Positions 7,990 through 16,166 of a DNA stretch of 64,000 nt are shown here, piece after piece. Within the stretch, counting starts at the first letter, position 1. Every line of letters begins with the position of its first letter. The notes beneath the pieces were generated by a model, which saw only the letters and a program-made list of their open reading frames with translations, searched no databases and was not told where the DNA came from. Where the stretch lies: the NCBI GenBank assembly GCA_934667425.1, contig CAKULV010000009.1:6576-70575 (forward strand), read 5' to 3'. The translations under genes and the position numbers were made by a program. Source of the DNA: an uncultured Kiritimatiellota bacterium (GTDB taxonomy: Bacteria; Verrucomicrobiota; Kiritimatiellia; RFP12; UBA1067).

Positions 7990-10628
7990 CTGCCCTTCCC
8001 GTCAAGCGCCGGTCCGCGCACAATCCTGCCGAACTGGTTCGCGTACAGCGATCCGAGGTTCAGCCTTGACTCGCGGACTTCGTTCGCCGCCGGCCAAAGC
8101 TTGCTTGCGCCTGCACCACGCGAGAACTGCACCCATCCCGGACGCCTCGCAACGGAATCGCCCCACGCGAACGCCGACAGGGTGAACTTCACCGTTATGC
8201 CGCTTCCGTCACGCACGACTGACGATCCCACGACTTCGTGGTCGGGAGATATCCGGTTGTACCAGTTGAACGGCACGATCCTGCCATCGGCATTCACCAC
8301 AACGCCCTTGTACCAGCTGACGCCCGCGACATCGATCGTGAACATGTTCACCGCCCCTCCTCCATGGCCGAAGCGGACCTCCACCGTCAAGTCTCCGTTA
8401 TCCTCGTCCGAAAGCCTGAAGCGAAGGCCGTCCGCCATTGGCACCCAGTCGCCGATGCGGCACTTTGGCGCGCTCCTCTCGAACTCGGAATCCGGATAGG
8501 CCTTGCCTGACTTGATCTCGGCCATGATGCGGGATATCTGCGCATGCGTATCCTTAAGTTCGCCGAGACGCCATTCGAGCTTGGCCGGGTGGTACTGGTG
8601 CGCCTCCGCCTCGGAGTGGAAGCCGAGGCGGGAATCCGCCCTCGCGAGGGGAAGGAGCTTTCTGGTGATGTCCTCCTCGGCGGACACAAGCGAATCCATG
8701 CGCAAAAGCGAGGCCAGGGCGGCGGCGGAATCGCCGCGTTCGCGGCTTTCGCATATCGCCTTGGCCCGTTCCAGATAGAACCTGAATATGTTGTATCCGC
8801 TCATGAACTGGTATTCAAGGGCCTTCATCACGCTGATGTCACGGCTCCGTTCCTGGTCTCCGCTCCATCTTTCCGCAAGGGCGTCGAGCACGTCCCCGCC
8901 GTCAGAACCGGCGATGCGCACGCCTCGCGCCATCCGTCCCGCGAGGATTGCCGCCTCCTCTATCGTATGGTTCTCAAGGGCTTCGCCTATCGTATCTCCG
9001 CTGGGCGCATCCTGGGGCTTCCACGTGCGGCCGAGCGGCAGCAGCCTCACATCGGCGTAGAGCGGCCATGCCGGACCGGCGTGGAAAGGCCCGTAGTACT
9101 GCATGTCGTTGGAGAGCGGATACTCCGCGTAGGCGTCGGAGAACCGTTTCCACACATCGGCCACCAGCCCGGAATCCTTCCCCCAATACGGCGCGGCAAG
9201 CTTCCGCAGGAATGTGTCCTCGTCGTCCGTGAAGTCATCGAAGGACAACTCTCCCGCCGCCTTGTTCATGATGCCCGGATAGTTGCCGAAGTACCAGCAC
9301 TGCAGGACTGTCGATACGCCCGCCTCCCTCATGGCCTTGTATTTCCTGTACAGGAGTCCAGGCACCGGAACGAACGGCACGGTTGCCACCTCATGGGAAT
9401 TGCCGACCTGAATCTTGGCGCCGATGTTGCTGCCCGCAAGTTTTCCGGCTTCGGCGACGGACTTGAATCCCTCTGCCGGCCCGACATACGACAGCCAGTA
9501 GTCGCCTCCGTTCCGGCAGCGTCCAACCTGCTCCTTGACGGCGCCGGACTCGAAGTTGTAGGCGAACGTCACGCCATCAGGCACGTGCCTTGCGCATTCA
9601 GCCACCCACGCCGCCCGTTCCTGCTGCACCTGCGGCTGGTAGAACCAGCTTATGTATTCGGCATTCGATCCGGCAGCGCGGATGCCGCGCATGATCGCGT
9701 CCGTGGTGTTGCGGTATATCTGCCAAGGCTCAAGCGATGCACAGCGCCTGCAGCACCTGGCGCCGCGTTCACCCGTAACGCAGTCTATCGCGGAAAGGCA
9801 CGTCGTCGGGCGTTCGCCATGGGCGATCATCATGATGCCGCCAAGACGCGGCACACGCGAAAAGATGTCCTTGACCGATTCTTCGATGTATTGCCGGGCC
9901 GCCTTGGTGGCGGTGCACAGGAGAGCCGCATTCGGAACCCACGAAACGGCGTCTCCAAACATTTCGGGATGGTTGACGTACAGCGGATCGGATTTGCTCA
10001 CGTGCTTCGGCTCGATGCAGAATATCCATGTCTTTATCCCGTACTTGAGGCACCTGTCGACGGTCTTGCGCAGCTTCGCGAGGCGCCTATCCGCATCCGG
10101 GGACCGCCTGGTGAACGACGTCTCCGCAAGGTCGCGCCACTCGACCGTTATCCAGAGGCCGTTTATGCCCTCGTGCGCGAGCCGGTCGAGATAGGCCTCC
10201 GGATAATAGTCCACATCGTCCATCAGTTCGTCGTGGTTAAGCGGCGGACGCTTGATCGGGCCGAAGAAGCACCGCGAGATCCTGTTGCGCACCCACGGCT
10301 TGCGGACGCAGCTCTTGAGGTCTCCCGCCCTGACCCTATCCTGATAGTAGTACACGGCCCTGCGAAGCCCCTCGTCATCCTCCGTGGTGATGGTCACCTT
10401 GCCGTCCGCCGCCACATCTATCCTGTAGCTTTCGTATCCATCCACCTTCCCGCGCGCAAACGTCACGTCGTTTGTCGGCACTGGCTTAAGCCTTTCAGGC
10501 AGGGCAAGTTCCCTGCGGAACCCCCAGCTCTCTATCCCGGGATATGGAGGCGGATCGACGGCAAACGCACCCGTTGCCGCAAACACTGGCGCGACAAGGC
10601 ACAACGGCACAAACAAAATATTTCTCAT
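7986..10628 (-). CDS. Secreted putative glycoside hydrolase with GH20-like N-terminal domain
   Basis: The 880-residue protein begins with a signal peptide (MRNILFVPLCLVAPVFAATGAFA). Residues about 40-105 resemble the small alpha/beta domain found before the barrel in GH20/GH67-type enzymes (VTITTEDDEGLRRAVYYYQD). A TIM-barrel-like region follows, with RCFFGPIKRPP, GLWITVEWRD, KTWIFCIEPKH and a CCRRC cysteine cluster near residue 300. The C-terminal part is helical, then beta-rich. I cannot assign the family or the catalytic acids. A TGGTATAAT box lies 8 nt before the ATG and there is no Shine-Dalgarno. The stop overlaps the nadE start. Confidence 0.6.
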   Translation of the reverse strand: MRNILFVPLCLVAPVFAATGAFAVDPPPYPGIESWGFRRELALPERLKPVPTNDVTFARGKVDGYESYRIDVAADGKVTITTEDDEGLRRAVYYYQDRVRAGDLKSCVRKPWVRNRISRCFFGPIKRPPLNHDELMDDVDYYPEAYLDRLAHEGINGLWITVEWRDLAETSFTRRSPDADRRLAKLRKTVDRCLKYGIKTWIFCIEPKHVSKSDPLYVNHPEMFGDAVSWVPNAALLCTATKAARQYIEESVKDIFSRVPRLGGIMMIAHGERPTTCLSAIDCVTGERGARCCRRCASLEPWQIYRNTTDAIMRGIRAAGSNAEYISWFYQPQVQQERAAWVAECARHVPDGVTFAYNFESGAVKEQVGRCRNGGDYWLSYVGPAEGFKSVAEAGKLAGSNIGAKIQVGNSHEVATVPFVPVPGLLYRKYKAMREAGVSTVLQCWYFGNYPGIMNKAAGELSFDDFTDDEDTFLRKLAAPYWGKDSGLVADVWKRFSDAYAEYPLSNDMQYYGPFHAGPAWPLYADVRLLPLGRTWKPQDAPSGDTIGEALENHTIEEAAILAGRMARGVRIAGSDGGDVLDALAERWSGDQERSRDISVMKALEYQFMSGYNIFRFYLERAKAICESRERGDSAAALASLLRMDSLVSAEEDITRKLLPLARADSRLGFHSEAEAHQYHPAKLEWRLGELKDTHAQISRIMAEIKSGKAYPDSEFERSAPKCRIGDWVPMADGLRFRLSDEDNGDLTVEVRFGHGGGAVNMFTIDVAGVSWYKGVVVNADGRIVPFNWYNRISPDHEVVGSSVVRDGSGITVKFTLSAFAWGDSVARRPGWVQFSRGAGASKLWPAANEVRESRLNLGSLYANQFGRIVRGPALDGKGR

Positions 10629-10636
10629 GACGGTGG

Positions 10637-10645
10637 ATTATACCA
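10637..10645 (-). promoter_or_regulatory. Extended -10 (TGGTATAAT) 8 nt before a start codon
   Basis: The minus strand reads TTTGGTATAAT, then 8 nt, then the ATG at 10628. The predicted transcript starts at, or 1-2 nt before, the start codon. The signal peptide begins at that ATG, so the start is unlikely to lie further in. Confidence 0.55.
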
Positions 10646-10714
10646 AATGACGGCTACTGCGCATACGATGCGCTTTGCCAATTCCACTTGACGGTCCGGC
10701 ACTCGCAGGCCGCC

Positions 10715-13375
10715 TCATCTCTTCACATTCTCTTCCACCTTGAAGTCGTAGAACCAGTTCCTGCCCTCGCAGCCGATGATGCCGGCATAGAATGTATCTG
10801 GGAAACGGGGATCTATGCAGGTAAGCGTATAGCCGCCGCACATGACGGTCATCTCGCGGTTGCCCTTGCCGTTGAGCACGAGCTTGACCTTGAGGTCATG
10901 GATCTCGTTCGCCTTGAAAAGGCAGTCCTTCGGCAGCGCGATCGACGCATCCTTGTACCATTTCTGCACCCCATTCTCAAAATAGTGGTACCAGATGTTT
11001 ATCCCCTCGTCGTAGAGGCACACCTCCCAATGGTCGCGAAGCTCCGGGGTGCCGGCCGCGCTCTTGCCGATGTCCGGCGCGATGACTATGATCGGGGCCA
11101 TGCGGTAGTCCCAGGACATTTTGGACGAAACCGCGCAGCCAAGCCTGAAGCGCCGCTTGTGCATCATTGCCACGTATGAGCTGGAGTGCATCTTGCGGAA
11201 TACATGTTCCGGTGCCGGTCCCGGCAACACATTTACGATTGCGTCATCCACCTGCTTGAACTCCTCCATGAAATCCCAGCGCCAGCTCTTCACATACTGG
11301 AAGTCGTCCTTATTCCACTTCCCGCGAGCGAACGACACGTCCACCTTCTCGCGCGATCGAGGATTCACAAGCGCAATCGACAGTATTCCGGGATAGCCGC
11401 GTCCCTTCTTTCCGATCGTCACAGTCCTGGTGCCATCCTTTACGGATTCAACCATCGAACAGGATTGCGCCCCATCCGGGTCAAGCTCCACCTCCACCTT
11501 CGCTCCGGGGACGTCGGCGAACCTCACGGTGATGGTGCCGTTGGGGAATATCCGGTTTCCGGCGTAGCGCACCACGCGATCCTGCAGAGCCTTTGCGTAC
11601 GCCCCGTGCATCGTGCGAATCGTGCGGTTGTCGTCATATATCCCGCCCGGTATCACGAAGTCCACCACATCGGCGCGAGCCTCGAGCCTGGCCCGCATGG
11701 AACGCTCGACCTGGTACTCGCGCAGGAGCTCGCGGCAGAAGAATCGGAGCCCCGTCATGTATACGTGATCGAGATCGTCGCCGACCACGTTGAAATAGCC
11801 AGAGTCCTTGGGCAGCGCCGCCGGATCGGCCATCAGCGACTCTATCAGCCGCTCGGCGGCAAGGCTCTCGGCAATCAGCCTATCCGGCATGCCCTTTTTC
11901 GCCATCATGTCTGAGAAATATGCGATGCAGCACTTCGTGTAGGCCTCAAGGGCCTTTGCGGCCTTCACGGCGTTGGCGAACGCCCGGTGCTGGCGGGCGT
12001 ATTCCTCCCCCGGCATCGTCCCCTTCAAAGATTCAAGCTTGGCAAGTGCCGCCGTGGCCATCTTGACGCCCTTGGCCTTCTCCGCCAGTATCTGCGTATG
12101 CGACGGGGCCTTCGTCTCGCTGAGTATGCTCCAGATGTCCTTTGTAGCTTCAAGGGAGGCGTTTTCGCGATATAGCGAGAATATCCCGCCCGCCTTCACG
12201 AACTTGAAGTCCGCCTTGAGAGGAAACGAATGGAACACGAGGTTGGAGGCCACATAATGTATGTTGCGCACCATTTCAAGCTCATCCTTCATGAGCGACG
12301 CCATCGTGTCCGCCGCCTTGCCGAAACGCCTGCCCGCGTATTCGGCGATCACGCCATCCGCAGTGGCGGCTGGATCGGTGATGAACCGCATGTAGGCATA
12401 GAGGTTCACCTCATGCGCAGAATCGAAGATGCTGTTTCCGACCCGGTCTATGCGGATCGCATAGCGATCCACGTCCTCGGCCCTCGCCGAATCCACGTAC
12501 TCCCTTATCCTCGCAACTTGCGCCGCCGGCAGATAGCCTGCGCCGAGATACTCGCCGAGTGCGTCGCACTCTGCGCCGAGCGTGAGCGGCGGATTCTTCT
12601 TCAGGAACGGATTCTTCGGAAGCCAGGGCACGAAATCCGCCTCGGTGATCTTTGTCTCAACCTCGAAACCATGCCGCTTCGCCGCCGCAGTCGCGCCGCC
12701 GATGATGTCGACATAGTCCTGTGAATTGGAGCCGAAGGACCGCAGTATGAACCGTTTGCCGCGTTTCTCATGCTCTTCGGCGAACAGTCCGACAAGCTCC
12801 TCGACGACCTTCTGCGGCGGGTAGCGCGTCGGATTGGAGTTGTGGATCACAGAATAGTCCGCTTCTGTGAGCGTGAGGACGATGCCGTCAAGCTCCGGGC
12901 AGATGCGGAACGTCTCTTCGAGCTTGTAGCGGAGCCATTCCTTATAATCCTTTCCGAGCAGGTCAAATTCGCCATTCTCGTCCAGCAGTCCCGGCAGGTC
13001 GTCAAGAAGGCCGTCGGGGATGAATATCTCGCGATGCCAATAGTATAGCGGCTTGCCGATGGAATGCGCCATGCGGCATATGGCGTTCATGTCCTGCCGG
13101 TTCTTCTCCACGGCGGCGCGATCCACCTTCGCGGCCGCATGAGGATACCTTTCAAGGAACGACAGCCCGTTGATCCCGCTGTACCCGCGATGGCAGTCCC
13201 CGCACACCTCGAAGGAATCCACGCCGCCGTACTCCACGGCCTTCGCGACGACACGCGCCATGTAGTTCGTGTCTATGGCCGTGGGATGCATTATCGACCA
13301 GCTTATCTCCGGCCGTGCCGCCGCAAATGAGGCCGAAACAATGGATACAATCGCCGCAGCGATACATTTTCTCAT
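10715..13375 (-). CDS. Secreted putative glycoside hydrolase with C-terminal jelly-roll domain
   Basis: The 886-residue protein has a signal peptide (MRKCIAAAIVSIVSASFAAA). The N-terminal 350 residues look like a barrel: FEVCGDCHRG, KPLYYWHREIF, ELDGIVLTLTEADY, RFILRSFGSN, and GAECDALGEYLGAGY. Candidate acids lie in LTEADY and GAECD, but I cannot fix the pair. A long helical domain spans about residues 380-560. The last 200 residues (WDYRMAPIIVIAPDIG onwards) resemble a concanavalin/LamG-like fold. It may be a relative of alpha-glucuronidases, which is inference. GGAG precedes the ATG, which overlaps the upstream stop as ATGA. Confidence 0.58.
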   Translation of the reverse strand: MRKCIAAAIVSIVSASFAAARPEISWSIMHPTAIDTNYMARVVAKAVEYGGVDSFEVCGDCHRGYSGINGLSFLERYPHAAAKVDRAAVEKNRQDMNAICRMAHSIGKPLYYWHREIFIPDGLLDDLPGLLDENGEFDLLGKDYKEWLRYKLEETFRICPELDGIVLTLTEADYSVIHNSNPTRYPPQKVVEELVGLFAEEHEKRGKRFILRSFGSNSQDYVDIIGGATAAAKRHGFEVETKITEADFVPWLPKNPFLKKNPPLTLGAECDALGEYLGAGYLPAAQVARIREYVDSARAEDVDRYAIRIDRVGNSIFDSAHEVNLYAYMRFITDPAATADGVIAEYAGRRFGKAADTMASLMKDELEMVRNIHYVASNLVFHSFPLKADFKFVKAGGIFSLYRENASLEATKDIWSILSETKAPSHTQILAEKAKGVKMATAALAKLESLKGTMPGEEYARQHRAFANAVKAAKALEAYTKCCIAYFSDMMAKKGMPDRLIAESLAAERLIESLMADPAALPKDSGYFNVVGDDLDHVYMTGLRFFCRELLREYQVERSMRARLEARADVVDFVIPGGIYDDNRTIRTMHGAYAKALQDRVVRYAGNRIFPNGTITVRFADVPGAKVEVELDPDGAQSCSMVESVKDGTRTVTIGKKGRGYPGILSIALVNPRSREKVDVSFARGKWNKDDFQYVKSWRWDFMEEFKQVDDAIVNVLPGPAPEHVFRKMHSSSYVAMMHKRRFRLGCAVSSKMSWDYRMAPIIVIAPDIGKSAAGTPELRDHWEVCLYDEGINIWYHYFENGVQKWYKDASIALPKDCLFKANEIHDLKVKLVLNGKGNREMTVMCGGYTLTCIDPRFPDTFYAGIIGCEGRNWFYDFKVEENVKR

Positions 13376-14610
13376 GCGTTTGCTCCTGACTTGAATTGAC
13401 GATGGTGGAGGACTGTCATGGATTCGTCCTCGTCCGTAAGCACGAACAGGTCGAAGGCGCTGCCGCCCGGCGCAACCTTGAATACGCTGTGCCCCTGCAC
13501 AGGCAGAAGGTCTTCCATGAACTTGCGACCCGCATAGTCTCTCTTCTTGACGTCCGGCAGGAACCCCGGCAGGATCACCCGTTCGCCCGGATAGAGATCC
13601 CGTGAAGCCATGTTCACGAGATTGCGGTCAGTGACCTGGTTCGGGCTCCACACGCTTGTCATGTACGCCTGCGCGCGCACCGAACGGCAAAACTCCGCCC
13701 CCATGGAGCTTGGGCAGGAATGGTGGTTGGTCTTGCACACGTCCACAGGGCCGACAATCGGACCGAGCCTGTTCTCGTAATCGGGCAGGTCGATGTCGCC
13801 GCCGAAATACGCCCTGAACGGCCCGTATTCGACGCGGATGCCCATGGAAAGCGAATTCTCCGGTATCTTGCCGTCCGCATCGGGATGGTTCTTGAAATAG
13901 CGCGGCGCATAATCCACCTTGCGTGAACCATCCCAATAGACGCAGTTTGAAAACAGGTTGACTATGCGGAAATCGGCGTAGCGCTGCCGCCCGCCGCGAA
14001 GCATGGATATCTGGTTGACGGCACCGACGCTGAAGGCGTGAGGCCGCATGCCGCACCTTCTCCCCATGAACGGGATCCACTCCCGCATCATGGCGAGAGA
14101 ATCCTCGTCGGGGTTCATCCCATATACGCCAGCGCGAGGATACTGGTGGTCGAAGTAGTTGCGGATGGAGAAGTCCTCGGCCAGGCGCGTGATGCCGCAC
14201 ACGACCCGGCCATCAGGCGCCCTCTCGCTGCGCAGGCTCGGCTTTCCGCAGTGGTCGGCATGCCAGTGGCTCAGCAGGAAGTAGTCGATGGCGCGCTCCC
14301 TGACCAGCCTCTGCACATAGCGGCTCACCCACTCTCCGCCGAGCCTTCCGTCCGTTGGGCGGCGAGGTATGAGCGGCAGGTATTGCGGACGGTACATGTC
14401 GCCGCAGTCAAGCAGCATGGTCGTGCCGTCCGGCAGGATGAAGAACGTCTGCTCGCCTACACCCGTCTGGATGAAATGGATGTCAAGCTCGCCTGGCTGC
14501 CAGCCAGGATAGCGGCAGCCCTCTACGCCCGTCATGCGATCAGAGAGGCAACCGGTGAACATGCCGACACCGACGGCTCCCATCCCCGAAATAAACTCAC
14601 GGCGTTTCAT
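13372..14610 (-). CDS. Tat-exported metallo-beta-lactamase-fold hydrolase
   Basis: The 412-residue protein starts at the ATG at 14610 with MKRREFISGMGAVGVGMFTG followed by C. This is a twin-arginine-type signal with a lipobox-like FTGC end, so it may be an exported lipoprotein. The metal-binding motif HWHADHCG (HxHxDH) follows ILLDCGD-type strands, as in MBL-fold hydrolases. A second metal-site region is CKTNHHS. A GTG 27 nt upstream overlaps the previous stop as GTGA and is the alternative start, but it would bury the signal. Its place among polysaccharide enzymes suggests a periplasmic hydrolase; the substrate is unknown. Confidence 0.7.
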   Translation of the reverse strand: MKRREFISGMGAVGVGMFTGCLSDRMTGVEGCRYPGWQPGELDIHFIQTGVGEQTFFILPDGTTMLLDCGDMYRPQYLPLIPRRPTDGRLGGEWVSRYVQRLVRERAIDYFLLSHWHADHCGKPSLRSERAPDGRVVCGITRLAEDFSIRNYFDHQYPRAGVYGMNPDEDSLAMMREWIPFMGRRCGMRPHAFSVGAVNQISMLRGGRQRYADFRIVNLFSNCVYWDGSRKVDYAPRYFKNHPDADGKIPENSLSMGIRVEYGPFRAYFGGDIDLPDYENRLGPIVGPVDVCKTNHHSCPSSMGAEFCRSVRAQAYMTSVWSPNQVTDRNLVNMASRDLYPGERVILPGFLPDVKKRDYAGRKFMEDLLPVQGHSVFKVAPGGSAFDLFVLTDEDESMTVLHHRQFKSGANA

Positions 14611-14633
14611 GGCGTCCCCAGAGGCCGTGCCGT

Positions 14634-16115
14634 TCACTCGATCCGCAATGTCCAGAGCTGGAGCTTCAGGCGCTCCGAGCAGTACCTGTCCTCGAACGTG
14701 TCGGCATGGATGACCCAGCCGCCCTTGATGTCAACCATTTCGAGAGACGGCACTTCCTCGAACGAGCCGAGCTGGTCTCGCGGTTCAACGCAAACGGCTC
14801 CGCTCCCCGTCTCGATGGCCTCAAGGGCCGCGAACAGGAAGTCGGCAGGACCGATCTTCCTCCCGCCAACCTCGATCTCCGGAGGGAGGAAGTAGTCGGT
14901 GTTCAGCCTGGCGGCGGCAGCCTTCAGGTCTGACGCGAGGACAACGGTCTTTTCCTTGACGCCTTTCGGACGGTCAAGAAATCCCCACGACTTCCCGGGC
15001 TGAAACGCCTTGTCTCCGCGCAGGAAGCGCACCGATGCCTGGAAGCAGTCAGAGACAGACCATGACTTCGGCAAATCGACCGCGCTGAACCGCTTTCCGA
15101 GCGCACGGCGAATGGCCGGGATGTCTGCCCGCGTAATCTCCACGCGAGGCTTCAGCGTCTTCTCGAAATCACGCAAATCAATTAACTCGAAGCGCGAATC
15201 TGCCTTGATGGTGCGGATGAACGAACGGAGTCGGTCGTAGAAAACCTTCGTGTCCTCCGCAGGGCGGTCAGGCGCCGGGATCCACTTGCCCCACTCCACA
15301 AGATTCTTGCGCTTGTAGTTTATTCCGTCCCAATGCTTCGTCTTGACCGCCATGTGCGGATGCATGTAGAACGAAATGAGATCGCGTCCGGCGCTGTCGT
15401 CGAGAATCTTCTTCACGTCCGGCGGCTTGCAGCCCTCACGGGGCAGGAAGCCCTCAAGGCCGAACATGCTGCTGTACGGAATCTGGTAGCAGTTGCAGTA
15501 CCAGAGCCCCAACGCGACATTGTTCCTCCTTACGATTCCGCCCGCGCCGTAGGCTCCCTTGGAGGTAAGCGGGCGGTCGGTGAACCCGCCTCCGCAGACG
15601 AACTTCACGCCCAGGTCCGCATAGGCGTAGAACGAGACGTAGCTCCAGCTGTTCCCGGGGGGATCCTGGAAGATCACCCTGTCGGTCGCGGTCGCCGCCC
15701 GAATCATTCCGATGGCCTCCGCCTCCTGCGCGAGCACGGCCCGATACGCCTCCCCGAAATCCTCCCTGTCCGATAGTTCGCAGATCGCGGGATGCAGGCT
15801 GTGCCCGTACGTCTGCGTCCCGATCGCATGCCCCTTCAGGGAGTCGAGGACGTCCATGCGGCGCAGGCGCACGAGCTCCTCGCAGAGCAGCCCCACCATG
15901 TTGAAATGGCCAACGACCTTCTCCTCCGTGAGGATGTTCGCTATGTCGCGTATCGCATCGTTGGACCTGTCGCAGGTGAAGTCCTCCGTGTCGAAAAACA
16001 GCAGCACCTTCGTCTTCGCCTCTGCCGTGGCGAATGACAGCGCAAGGCCCATCGCCATCGCGCCCATCCATGCCGCACCCCTCACAATCTTCTTCACTTC
16101 ATTCCTCTTTCTCAT
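14634..16115 (-). CDS. Secreted polysaccharide deacetylase-like protein
   Basis: The 493-residue protein has a signal peptide (about residues 12-33, GAAWMGAMAMGLALSFATAEA). The mature part opens with KVLLFFDTEDFT, the TxDxE-like first motif of NodB-fold (CE4-type) deacetylases. GTQTYGHSLHP carries a candidate metal His pair, and DLISFYMHPHM is a late-strand motif. A beta-rich C-terminal domain (about 330-493) is not part of the catalytic barrel. Sugar specificity cannot be read. It is followed by the Tat-exported MBL gene and preceded by the CE12-GH28 fusion, so it probably belongs to the same degradative set. Confidence 0.65.
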   Translation of the reverse strand: MRKRNEVKKIVRGAAWMGAMAMGLALSFATAEAKTKVLLFFDTEDFTCDRSNDAIRDIANILTEEKVVGHFNMVGLLCEELVRLRRMDVLDSLKGHAIGTQTYGHSLHPAICELSDREDFGEAYRAVLAQEAEAIGMIRAATATDRVIFQDPPGNSWSYVSFYAYADLGVKFVCGGGFTDRPLTSKGAYGAGGIVRRNNVALGLWYCNCYQIPYSSMFGLEGFLPREGCKPPDVKKILDDSAGRDLISFYMHPHMAVKTKHWDGINYKRKNLVEWGKWIPAPDRPAEDTKVFYDRLRSFIRTIKADSRFELIDLRDFEKTLKPRVEITRADIPAIRRALGKRFSAVDLPKSWSVSDCFQASVRFLRGDKAFQPGKSWGFLDRPKGVKEKTVVLASDLKAAAARLNTDYFLPPEIEVGGRKIGPADFLFAALEAIETGSGAVCVEPRDQLGSFEEVPSLEMVDIKGGWVIHADTFEDRYCSERLKLQLWTLRIE

Positions 16116-16135
16116 TTGCCCCCCTACAATATCCC

Positions 16136-16166
16136 TAAAACCTATAACCTATAACCTAAAACCTAC
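16136..16166. repeat. Period-7 micro-repeat (TAGGTTA/T family) overlapping the 3' end of the CE12-GH28 gene
   Basis: On the plus strand four tandem heptamers TAAAACC/TATAACC run from 16136 to 16163, followed by TAC. The minus-strand reading is TAGGTTT/TAGGTTA, the same unit as at 33240-33284. The last codons and the stop (16149-16151) of the upstream gene lie inside the array. Confidence 0.8.

Noticed and set aside
8544..10691. A 715-codon open frame on the plus strand
   Set aside because: It is antisense to the 880-residue protein that has a signal peptide and barrel motifs. Its translation lacks a signal, hydrophobic pattern or any motif, as expected of a GC-rich shadow frame.
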